The position numbers and the translations under genes are program-made. This document shows, piece by piece, positions 1 through 4,606 of a DNA stretch of 7,081 bases. The stretch spans positions 1-7,081 of the forward strand of contig CAWKEY010000066.1 in NCBI GenBank assembly GCA_963848675.1, given 5' to 3'. This stretch comes from CAWKEY01 sp963848675 (GTDB lineage Bacteria; Pseudomonadota; Gammaproteobacteria; Methylococcales; Methylomonadaceae). Position 1 is the first letter of the stretch. Each line of letters opens with the position of its first letter. A model generated the notes under the pieces. It saw nothing but the letters and a program-made list of their open reading frames with translations. It was not told where the DNA came from and ran no database searches.

Positions 1-672
1 GCCATGCTGGCCGTTGAATTAAACGACAAGGCGGTAAAAGCCGCAGAGCGCCGGGTGGCCGAAGTGGTCAGAGCCGCCGGCGATCAGCGGGAACAGGCCG
101 AACGCGAATTAACCGATGCATCCAGTACGGTCGATGATTTGGAAAGCAAATTGAATGAAGTCAGAGCCGAATCGGAAGCTTTTGAAAAGCGCTTGGCCGA
201 AACTCAGACCTTTAGCCAAAAACAAGCCGTAGAACTGGCGCAATTGCGGGAACGCCTGGCGTTAACCGAACAGACCGCCAAGAGTGCCGGCGAACAACAC
301 GCCGTCGAACTGGAAAGAATCCAGACGGAACTAGCCGAGCAGAAAAAAGCGGTTCAATCGTTAATGGCTGAACGCGACCAGGGTCGCGCAGAACTGGCGA
401 CCGTAAAAGCCCAAGCCGCTGTCGCTGAACAAACCCACCAAGAACAACGCAAGCGCACCGCCGAGGAAACTCACCGCGTTGCCGAACGTTTAACGAAGAT
501 CGAGGCCGACAGAGACGACGCACACAAACAAGCGGCTACAGCCCGCGAGGAAGCCGCTCAATTACGCGGACAACTTGAGGCCACGAAAGCCCAAGCCGCC
601 GAACTCATACAGGCGCTTAGCAGCCATCAGCCATCGAAAACTACTGGGGCAAAGAAAACACCACCTAACTAA
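1..672 (+). CDS. kfrA: KfrA-like plasmid coiled-coil DNA-binding protein, 5' end missing
   Basis: The frame is open at base 1 and ends at TAA 670-672, so the gene begins upstream; the ATG at position 4 is probably internal. What is visible (about 223 residues) is almost entirely charged and alanine-rich heptad sequence (many A, E, Q, K, R; no membrane segment or catalytic motif), typical of a long parallel coiled coil. KfrA proteins have an N-terminal helix-turn-helix domain (KfrA_N) followed by such an alanine-rich coiled coil; they autoregulate and contribute to plasmid stability. The first ~45 visible residues could be the end of that domain, but the DNA-binding part itself is not in the window. 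The tail (SKTTGAKKTPPN) is basic and disordered. It stands alone on the + strand and is followed by a terminator-like hairpin. It could be another coiled-coil protein, but the plasmid backbone around it favours KfrA. Confidence 0.75.
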   Translation, partial: AMLAVELNDKAVKAAERRVAEVVRAAGDQREQAERELTDASSTVDDLESKLNEVRAESEAFEKRLAETQTFSQKQAVELAQLRERLALTEQTAKSAGEQHAVELERIQTELAEQKKAVQSLMAERDQGRAELATVKAQAAVAEQTHQEQRKRTAEETHRVAERLTKIEADRDDAHKQAATAREEAAQLRGQLEATKAQAAELIQALSSHQPSKTTGAKKTPPN

Positions 673-688
673 AAACCACTGAGCCTTT

Positions 689-724
689 AAAACCCATCGT
701 TTATTAGGCCATTCGGTGGGTTTT
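689..724 (+). terminator. Rho-independent-type terminator after kfrA-like gene
   Basis: An 11-bp stem pairs AAAACCCATCG (689-699) with CGGTGGGTTTT (714-724), with one G-U pair and a 14-base loop. The 3' arm ends in four T. It lies 17 bases after the stop of the kfrA-like gene. The A-run before and T-run after the stem would also let it work on the other strand, where the TA operon and hicB remnant are read towards it. Confidence 0.6.
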
Positions 725-725
725 C

Positions 726-878
726 ATGTTTGACGGCTATGCACGACTGATCGAGGAAGGACTTCAGCGAAACCGCCCTGCCCTATTCCTTCCTGGCGTA
801 AAACAAAAAGCCTTGTTGGACGGTTCAGCCTTGCCGGTGCTGTTGTGTGATCAGGATCAGGAATTGATGGCTTACTAA
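726..878 (+). CDS. Doubtful small ORF, 50 aa, unrecognised
   Basis: ATG 726 to TAA 876-878 encodes 50 residues beginning MFDGYARLIEEG and ending DQDQELMAY. The composition looks protein-like (hydrophobic and charged residues alternate, no low-complexity run), but no family is recognised. The start lies directly against the 3' arm of the preceding terminator hairpin and there is no clear Shine-Dalgarno sequence. It may be the remnant of a longer gene rather than an expressed peptide. Function unknown. Confidence 0.25.
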   Translation: MFDGYARLIEEGLQRNRPALFLPGVKQKALLDGSALPVLLCDQDQELMAY

Positions 879-1004
879 CCAATATTAAAAGCCAAATCAA
901 CCGTTTGCTGGTACAATTGCCAAGGATGGCAATTAACGGAAAGTGTTGGATTTTTCAGTTTTCGTGAATTGGTTTGCCATACATCTTACGGTTTTTTCCA
1001 AATA
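879..1004. other. Non-coding stretch with a perfect hairpin
   Basis: No credible ORF is seen on either strand. The stretch holds a perfect 8-bp inverted repeat, AATTGCCA (915-922) and TGGCAATT (927-934), around the loop AGGA. No T-run follows on either strand, so it does not look like an ordinary intrinsic terminator. Together with the hicB remnant next to it, this part of the window looks like eroded sequence. Confidence 0.45.
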
Positions 1005-1178
1005 TTACCCGACTAACTTTGCACTGGCTAAGTGCTTCAGGCTAATGCCCTGCTCCGCCGCTTGCAGGGCTAAGATGCAATGTACTTCTGGTGGAATACG
1101 TACTCTAAATTCATCGCTGTAGTGTTTTTCTATCGGTGTTGCCCAAGGATAGAAAGGGATTTTTTCTCTTTCACCGGA
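1005..1178 (-). pseudogene. HicB-type antitoxin remnant (C-terminal RHH part)
   Basis: Reading the minus strand after the TAA at 1181-1179, the same frame stays open to TAA at 1007-1005 and encodes about 57 residues. The segment DEFRVRIPPEVHCILALQ, followed by AAEQGISLKHLASAKLVG, matches the C-terminal ribbon-helix-helix region of HicB-family antitoxins (pattern: F-V/N-R-I/L-P-P-E-x-H, then A-x-x-G-x-S-L-N). There is no ATG or GTG, and the N-terminal half that family members normally have is missing. Positions I remember as usually R (after EVH) and N-R (after GISL) read C and K-H, which fits decay. No HicA toxin is present. It is read here as a truncated pseudogene lying behind the XRE antitoxin gene in the same frame. 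Confidence 0.6.
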
Positions 1179-1475
1179 TTAAGAGATAGGATGGGCCGGT
1201 TCTGGTTCAAAGCTGATTTTAAGCCGTGATCCGGTTGCTTTAGCGATTTTTTCAAGGGTTCGCGTAGTGGGCATGACATGACCGCTTTCTAGCCGTGCCA
1301 CAACAGATTGCTTGGTTTGCATCCGGTCGGCAAGCTCTTCTTGCGTTAGGCCAGCTCGTGAGCGTGCTTCAATGACCGCGCTTGCCAATGCGAATTCGTC
1401 CTCTAAAGCCTCATAAGCGGCTGAGTAGTCGGCGTTTTTCAGCCATTTATTGTGCAATTCATTGATCTTAGTCAT
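1179..1475 (-). CDS. higA: XRE-family antitoxin of a HigBA-type system
   Basis: A 98-aa protein with one Cro/C1-type helix-turn-helix domain at about residues 33-87. The HTH core is clear: LTQEELADRMQTKQSVVARL, then ESG (residues 43-65), with the usual Q-x-x-V-x-x-L/E-x-G recognition pattern. The first ~30 residues (MTKINELHNKWLKNADYSAAYEALEDEF) are a helical extension typical of antitoxins that follow Gp49/HigB toxins. Its role would be to neutralise the toxin and, with it, repress the operon. The ATG overlaps the toxin stop by 8 bases (ATGACTAA, 1475-1468), so translation is coupled and the order is toxin first, as usual for higBA. The acidic/proline tail EPEPAHPIS ends at a TAA after which the frame runs on into a hicB remnant. 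Subfamily assignment rests on the neighbour. Confidence 0.85.
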   Translation of the reverse strand: MTKINELHNKWLKNADYSAAYEALEDEFALASAVIEARSRAGLTQEELADRMQTKQSVVARLESGHVMPTTRTLEKIAKATGSRLKISFEPEPAHPIS

Positions 1476-1797
1476 TTTGAACCTCTTTCGCCCGTGTTAA
1501 AGCAATTTCTATCTCGCGGCGTGGTGTTTTTTCAGTTTTCTTGATGAAAACCCGAACAAGCACCACCCGTTTTTTTCTGGCCGTCACATACAGTGCACAT
1601 GAAATCCCGTCTTTGCCTTTCAGCCGCATTTCCCATAACAAGCTTTCAAGATGCTTGATCTGCGGCTCGCGGACATTTTCAAGACCTACTGTTGCTATTA
1701 GTTCGGCAATGCGGACTAAACGGGCTCGCATATCAACAGGGAGAGCCTCAATTTCTTCGTCCACGGTTGCATTGAGGGTTTCAATTGACCATGTCAT
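1468..1797 (-). CDS. higB: HigB/Gp49-like (RelE superfamily) toxin, possibly inactivated
   Basis: A 109-aa protein. From residue ~50 it follows the phage-derived Gp49-like/HigB family (RelE-fold ribosome-dependent mRNA interferases): ESLLWEMRLKGKDGIS, then ALYVT, then VRVFIKKTEKTPRREIEIAL. From memory of this family, the residue between S66 and A68 is normally Arg (the R-x-L-Y motif); here it is Cys67, codon TGT, one C-to-T change from CGT. That Arg is thought to matter for RNA cleavage, so activity may be lost. The rest (WEMR, KKT-x-KTP) is intact. The start ATG at 1797 has no Shine-Dalgarno sequence and lies only 8 bases from a good -10 box, suggesting leaderless or near-leaderless mRNA. 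The stop overlaps the antitoxin start by 8 bases. Confidence 0.82.
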   Translation of the reverse strand: MTWSIETLNATVDEEIEALPVDMRARLVRIAELIATVGLENVREPQIKHLESLLWEMRLKGKDGISCALYVTARKKRVVLVRVFIKKTEKTPRREIEIALTRAKEVQND

Positions 1798-1805
1798 AAA
1801 TTCAA

Positions 1806-1836
1806 GTTATAGCATTTTTGCTATGCTGTTTGACAA
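1806..1836 (-). promoter_or_regulatory. Promoter and candidate operator of the higBA-type operon
   Basis: On the minus strand, TTGTCA (1836-1831) is a good -35 and TATAAC (1811-1806) a good -10, with a longish 19-base spacer. Inside the spacer and touching the -10 lies a perfect inverted repeat ATAGCA-N4-TGCTAT (1809-1824), the natural site for autorepression by the XRE antitoxin. Transcription would begin about at the toxin's ATG (1797). The promoter is seen in the sequence; its regulation is inferred. Confidence 0.55.
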
Positions 1837-1999
1837 CGATTTTAGCGAAAACCTTTAAATTAATGATGAAGATGGGGAAGGTTAAAGCCCTGATTATGGA
1901 GGCATCCATTTTAAAGGATATATAAGGAAAAGGATAAAAAAGGAGGCCTTAAAAATCGCTTTTAAATTTCAATCAAATCAGAAAGATAGAAATTCACCT
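1837..1999. other. AT-rich region beside the iterons, candidate DNA unwinding element
   Basis: From about 1905 to 1995 the sequence is strongly AT-rich, with purine-rich runs and two copies of AAAGGATA (1913-1920 and 1929-1936). It directly borders the first iteron, which is where an iteron plasmid origin normally melts. A 20-codon ORF (ATG 1863 to TAA 1923-1925, + strand, containing MGKVKALIMEASI) lies here; it lacks a convincing ribosome binding site and is not called a gene. The melting role is inferred from position and composition. Confidence 0.4.
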
Positions 2000-2165
2000 A
2001 CGACCTAAACCTACCGAGTTCTGCGACCTAAACCTACCGAAACGCTATGATCTGCGACCTAAACCTACCTATAGAAAAGCCAGTTGCGACCTATTCCTAC
2101 CTACCTTGCGACCTAAACCTACCGCCTTTAAGCGCGACCTGCGACCTAAACCTACCGTGTTTGGT

Positions 2166-2174
2166 TGTGCATAA
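2166..2174 (-). promoter_or_regulatory. DnaA box in the iteron gap
   Basis: The minus strand reads TTATGCACA, a full match to the DnaA box consensus TTATNCACA. It sits in the only large gap of the array, between iterons 6 and 7. It supports a DnaA-assisted origin. A 9-bp motif can occur by chance, but its position makes it credible. Confidence 0.65.
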
Positions 2175-2179
2175 CTGCG

Positions 2180-2207
2180 TTTTTCGTGGTTTTTGATCGC
2201 TGTTTTT
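2180..2207 (+). other. Phased T-tracts, candidate DNA bend in the origin
   Basis: Three runs of five T start at 2180, 2190 and 2203, spaced 10 and 13 bases, close to one helical turn. Such phased tracts curve DNA. They lie next to the DnaA box, in the iteron-free gap, so they may help fold the origin. The tracts are seen in the sequence; the bend is inferred. Confidence 0.4.
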
Positions 2208-2281
2208 GCCAGTTGCGACCTAAACCTACCGCATTCTGCGACCTAAACCTACCGCCTTTAAGCGCGACCTGCGACCTAAAC

Positions 2282-3343
2282 CTACCGAATGTTTGTGTTC
2301 TGCTCTTGGAAGTCTTTTTGTCGCTTATTGGCTGCTTTTACATCCTTCACAAATTCAGGGCTTGGGGAAAGTGAATATTTTATATCGATGATTTTGTTTC
2401 GTTCACCCCTTACATCTTCTACTCGTTCAAAGGACAGTATAACCGCATTGCCCTTCAGCTCAGATAAGGCCTCTTCGAACTTCCGGACCGCGTCATTCGC
2501 TCTTTTATATTCGAGCAATCCGCTATCTCTGCGGATCGTAGAGAGCCAGATTTGATAGGGAACCGTATAAGAAGCATTGGTATAGTTATGAGATAGTTTC
2601 TTGTGCAACCAACGGGCCAGTTGGGTGCTATGGGACATCATTTGATGGTAGTTGAACTGGCGGAAACTTAAGGCATCAATGCTTTGTGTTACAAGCGGAT
2701 GAAAGTGTGCCACCCATTTTGCATCAGGGTCTTCTTTGAGGTTTTGTCTGGAAACAGTCGCAAGTGAGGGTAAAAAATTTGTTTTTGCAAATCCCTTCCC
2801 TCCTGGAAGAATGATTTCTATGTGACTGCCTGACAAGATATTGAGGCTTTTAACGATCTCATAATAAGAGCGAGCATGGCCGCGTTTCTTTAATTCGTTT
2901 CGTAGCAGATACAGCGAAAAGACGACACCGCTTTTGAATTGTGGTTTATCAAAAAAACCTCTTTGTTGTTCAGCCGCTATTTTTCGCAAAGCGTCTTCGA
3001 CCAGTTCTTCATTTGCACTGGGATAGTAGGCTTTTTCCCCCTCTTCCGTATCAATAATGGCGGCGGTAATCCTGATCTCGTACTCCAACTCCCTATAAAT
3101 GAACTTTTTAGAGAGCCGCTCCAAAAAACCTTCTTTTGTCCTTTTTTCATTCATGGATTGTTGCGAGATAGCGTATTTCGGAATGCTATCCCAAAGCTCT
3201 ATGGTATTCGAGAGCTTATCTTTTTCATTTGGCGTATTGCATAAGAAGGTTTGGAACAAATCAAGCTGAGTGTTTTTGAAGTCGGCGCCCTGTGGGATAG
3301 TAAGGCGTTCTTCCTTGCCTGATTGGATTTTCCGTGTTGCCAT
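2282..3343 (-). CDS. Plasmid replication initiator protein (Rep), iteron type
   Basis: A 353-aa protein of the size and character of iteron-binding initiators. No catalytic motif (no rolling-circle tyrosine, primase or helicase motif) is seen. The middle (about 110-230) and C-terminal part (about 236-335) look like two winged-helix units: FKSGVVFSLYLLRNELKKRG and SYYEIVKSLNILSGSHIEII in the first, then HSTQLARWLHKKLSHNYTNA and YQIWLSTIRRDSGLLEYKRA in the second, with a basic C-terminus (KAANKRQKDF). Initiators of this kind bind iterons, recruit host DnaA/DnaB and repress themselves as dimers. The gene starts at ATG 3343 with AAGG 8 bases upstream. It follows parB after 45 bases and is read towards the iterons; its last codon (Arg) and TAG stop lie within the last iteron. 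Its codon composition is more AT-rich than its neighbours. The exact incompatibility family cannot be named from sequence reading alone. Confidence 0.85.
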   Translation of the reverse strand: MATRKIQSGKEERLTIPQGADFKNTQLDLFQTFLCNTPNEKDKLSNTIELWDSIPKYAISQQSMNEKRTKEGFLERLSKKFIYRELEYEIRITAAIIDTEEGEKAYYPSANEELVEDALRKIAAEQQRGFFDKPQFKSGVVFSLYLLRNELKKRGHARSYYEIVKSLNILSGSHIEIILPGGKGFAKTNFLPSLATVSRQNLKEDPDAKWVAHFHPLVTQSIDALSFRQFNYHQMMSHSTQLARWLHKKLSHNYTNASYTVPYQIWLSTIRRDSGLLEYKRANDAVRKFEEALSELKGNAVILSFERVEDVRGERNKIIDIKYSLSPSPEFVKDVKAANKRQKDFQEQNTNIR

Positions 3344-3364
3344 GGGTTAAACCTTTTCCATTCT

Positions 3365-3388
3365 CGAATAGACGAAATCGTCTATTCG
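3365..3388. promoter_or_regulatory. Perfect inverted repeat between parB and rep
   Basis: CGAATAGACGA (3365-3375) and TCGTCTATTCG (3378-3388) are exact reverse complements around AA. The repeat fills the gap between the parB stop (3389) and rep (start 3343), 21 bases before the rep ATG. Half-sites of the same sequence recur at the par promoter and within both par genes, so it is most likely bound by the RHH protein ParB and controls rep or acts as a centromere. It could also form an mRNA hairpin that separates parAB from rep. Confidence 0.7.
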
Positions 3389-3682
3389 TTATTTAATGTG
3401 TGCCTGTTCGTACAAATCGACAGCCGCCCGCAGAACTTCAACCAAGCTCGTGTCTTTTTGCGCAGCAATCATCCGCAACCGGTGCCGAAATTCTTTGGGT
3501 ACTTTGAACCCCAGATTGACGAACTCGCTGGAGGGTGGCGCATCGGTTTCTTGATTTCGTCTATTCGTGCTTTCTGGTTTTTGCGATTTCTTGACCACTT
3601 GCCGCGTGGGCGCATCATTGGCCGGGGCGCCCTCCCCTTTTGTGGCGAGTAAACCGGACATATCAAGGGCTTTTTTAGACAT
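3389..3682 (-). CDS. parB: Ribbon-helix-helix partition protein (ParB-like partner of ParA)
   Basis: A 97-aa protein with a disordered, basic and polar N-terminal half (residues 1-52, rich in K, P, Q, S) and a C-terminal ribbon-helix-helix domain: strand FVNLGFKVP (54-62), helix EFRHRLRMIAAQK (64-76), turn DTS, helix LVEVLRAAVDLYEQA (80-94). This is the layout of centromere-binding proteins paired with small type Ib ParA ATPases, in which the RHH dimer binds DNA and the flexible N-terminus stimulates the ATPase. It starts inside the end of parA with an 8-base overlap (ATGTCTAA, 3682-3675), so the two are translationally coupled. The recurrent AATAGACGA sites around and inside the operon are its likely targets. 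By sequence it could be any RHH repressor; the coupling to parA makes the partition role likely. Confidence 0.8.
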   Translation of the reverse strand: MSKKALDMSGLLATKGEGAPANDAPTRQVVKKSQKPESTNRRNQETDAPPSSEFVNLGFKVPKEFRHRLRMIAAQKDTSLVEVLRAAVDLYEQAHIK

Positions 3683-4334
3683 TCAGGGCCTCCTTCTTTT
3701 TAGACGAATTCTTTTTTTCGTCTATTCGTGATTTTATATACTTCCATAATTCGCGCATTTCGTCAGCCCCTTTCCCATTGGGTTCTTCTTCCAGTAACGT
3801 CGAACCGGAGAGTGACGCTTTCGCGTAGCCTTCGCGTTGCGCAATGATGGTCGGGCAAACAATGCCATGCTCAGATAAAGCGGCCATGGTCGATACCAGT
3901 AATTCAGTGCCTTGCCGCGCTTTGCTTAAGACAAACAAGAAAGGCTTGCCACTGGCTTTTACGACAGGCAAGGTCAAGCGACTTAAGGAACGCACATCAT
4001 CAGGACTAGGTTGCACAGGAATAATAATGAGATCGGCCTGCTCTAACACTTCAGCATAAGGTTCGGCATCGGAAGCCGCCGTATCAACGAACATATAGCG
4101 AAAGCTCGAAGCAATAACCGGTATCTTGGCCTTGAAATCGCTCAGGGCAATCGTGGCAAGCTGAGGGGTTTCGGCTTCGCGGGCATTCCACCAATCGGCA
4201 AGCGAACCTTGCGGGTCGGTATCACAAAGGACGGCGGAGCCGGACTTTTCTTGTTCGGCGGCCACGGCAAGATGGCGGGTGATGTTGGATTTGCCAACGC
4301 CACCTTTACTGTTAAGTAAGACGATAGTTTTCAC
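3675..4334 (-). CDS. parA: ParA-type partition ATPase (small, type Ib)
   Basis: A 219-aa P-loop ATPase of the ParA/MinD superfamily. The deviant Walker A is KGGVGKS at residues 10-16 (signature K10, catalytic K15), Walker A' is DTDPQGS (38-44), and Walker B is MFVDTAA (81-87, D84). DLIIIPVQPSPDD (101-113) is the usual core strand and REGYAKA (167-173) the usual late-domain motif. There is no N-terminal HTH, which together with the short length places it in type Ib, where the partner protein, not ParA, represses the operon. ParA dimers bound to the nucleoid would move plasmid copies attached through the RHH protein. The start is GTG (4334); AAGGA lies 10 bases upstream and no ATG is available. 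The stop overlaps parB by 8 bases. The tail (KSRIDEKKNSSKKKE) is lysine-rich, possibly for non-specific DNA binding. Confidence 0.93.
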   Translation of the reverse strand: MKTIVLLNSKGGVGKSNITRHLAVAAEQEKSGSAVLCDTDPQGSLADWWNAREAETPQLATIALSDFKAKIPVIASSFRYMFVDTAASDAEPYAEVLEQADLIIIPVQPSPDDVRSLSRLTLPVVKASGKPFLFVLSKARQGTELLVSTMAALSEHGIVCPTIIAQREGYAKASLSGSTLLEEEPNGKGADEMRELWKYIKSRIDEKKNSSKKKEALNV

Positions 4335-4372
4335 GCGGTGGGATTCCTTAAAAAGACGAATTCGTTAAAACT

Positions 4373-4401
4373 ACTATATCTTTATTTCGTCCATTCATCA
4401 A
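4373..4401 (-). promoter_or_regulatory. par operon promoter overlapped by operator motifs
   Basis: On the minus strand, TTGATG (4401-4396) and TATAGT (4378-4373) form a good sigma-70 type promoter with an ideal 17-base spacer, 38 bases upstream of the parA GTG. The motif TCGTCCATTCA (4387-4397) lies in the spacer and reaches the -35, the inverted repeat 4400-4419 overlaps the -35, and the palindrome ACGAATTCGT (4356-4365) lies at the expected transcript start. Repression by the RHH partner is strongly suggested. Confidence 0.68.
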
Positions 4402-4425
4402 TAGACGACATCGCCTATTCTGATT

Positions 4426-4606
4426 TTCTTATAATTAAGAATAGACGAAGATAAGAAAACAGGGTTGCCTGTAGCACGGGCCGACCCATAAAACCTTTCT
4501 GAAAAAGGGTGGCGGGTCCAGTAATGCACAGCAATATGCATGTTTTTTAGACTAAATAAATGACATTCAACCCAGGTTACTCTAGAGTAGGAGTGGAGGA
4601 GGGGCG
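4426..4606 (+). promoter_or_regulatory. Upstream region of the AbiE operon
   Basis: This stretch has no gene. It holds a perfect TATAAT (4430-4435) within the inverted repeat TTCTTA-TAAT-TAAGAA (4426-4441), but without a convincing -35. GACCC (4483-4487) can pair with GGGTC (4514-4518), and CCTTT (4494-4498) with AAAGG (4504-4508), giving a possible structured leader. ATGCA/TGCAT (4524-4541) and a perfect 12-bp palindrome TACTCTAGAGTA (4578-4589) follow. The last lies just before the strong ribosome binding site AGGAGG (4597-4602) and is a candidate site for AbiEi autorepression. No single promoter can be chosen with confidence. Confidence 0.4.

Larger units (their letters stand above)
2000..2286 (+). 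repeat. oriV: Iteron array: nine copies of GCGACCTAAACCTACC, probable oriV
   Basis: Nine direct copies of a 16-bp core begin at 2000, 2023, 2054, 2086, 2108, 2141, 2215, 2238 and 2271. Seven are exact; copy 1 begins with A instead of G and copy 4 reads ATT for AAA in the middle. Except for copy 1 being preceded by T-A, each core is preceded by T, and most are followed by G. Two extra half copies (GCGACCT) sit at 2134-2140 and 2264-2270, directly before copies 6 and 9. Start-to-start spacings are 23, 31, 32, 22, 33, 74, 23 and 33, all close to whole helical turns. Such arrays bind the plasmid's own initiator, here the Rep encoded at 2282-3343, and also control copy number and incompatibility. 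Unusually, the array lies downstream of rep, and its last copy contains the rep stop codon. Confidence 0.92.
2107..2287 (+). repeat. 51-bp perfect direct repeat inside the iteron array
   Basis: Bases 2107-2157 are repeated exactly at 2237-2287 (period 130). Each unit contains iteron, spacer CCTTTAAGC, half iteron and iteron. The identity of the non-iteron spacer shows the array grew by segmental duplication or is kept uniform by recombination, not by iteron selection alone. Confidence 0.9.
3557..4449. repeat. Dispersed partition/operator motif (AATAGACGA / TCGTCTATT)
   Basis: Besides the inverted repeat at 3365-3388, related sites occur at: 3557-3567 (TCGTCTATTCG, inside parB); 3702-3708 and 3717-3728 (AGACGAA and TTCGTCTATTCG facing each other, inside parA); 4356-4365 (palindrome ACGAATTCGT); 4387-4397 (TCGTCCATTCA); 4400-4408 with 4411-4419 (AATAGACGA-CA-TCGCCTATT, one mismatch); and 4439-4449 (GAATAGACGAA). 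They occur in both orientations. The group between 4356 and 4449 covers the par promoter and upstream region and is the best candidate for parS plus autoregulatory operators. Confidence 0.72.

Noticed and set aside
212..523. 103-aa minus strand ORF opposite kfrA
   Set aside because: Arg-rich shadow of an alanine/glutamate-rich coding frame; no start signal and no family resemblance.
952..1540. A 13-bp match (TTTTTCAGTTTTC at about 952-964 and 1528-1540), suggesting a second, decayed HigB end before 1005
   Set aside because: The match is short and A/T-rich, and the reading frame around 952 does not continue the toxin sequence on either side.
1541..1858. 105-aa + strand ORF opposite the toxin
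   Set aside because: Serine/arginine-rich shadow of a well supported minus strand gene.
1863..1925. 20-codon ORF on the + strand (MMKMGKVKALIMEASILKDI) in the AT-rich region
   Set aside because: Too short, with no good ribosome binding site; mentioned only within the AT-rich region entry.
2000..2286. CRISPR array
   Set aside because: Regular short repeats are present, but spacers are 6-58 bases, some repeat exactly, repeats are not palindromic and there are no cas genes; iterons explain them.
2165..2374. 69-aa + strand ORF across the iterons
   Set aside because: It is made of repeated iteron translation (CDLNLP repeats) and antisense rep; an artefact of the repeats.
3323..3652. 109-aa + strand ORF opposite parB
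   Set aside because: Runs antisense to a clear RHH gene and across the inverted repeat; no ribosome site and no recognisable domain.
4470..4520. Origin of transfer (oriT)
   Set aside because: A structured GC-rich patch exists, but no nick-site motif or relaxase gene is visible in the window.
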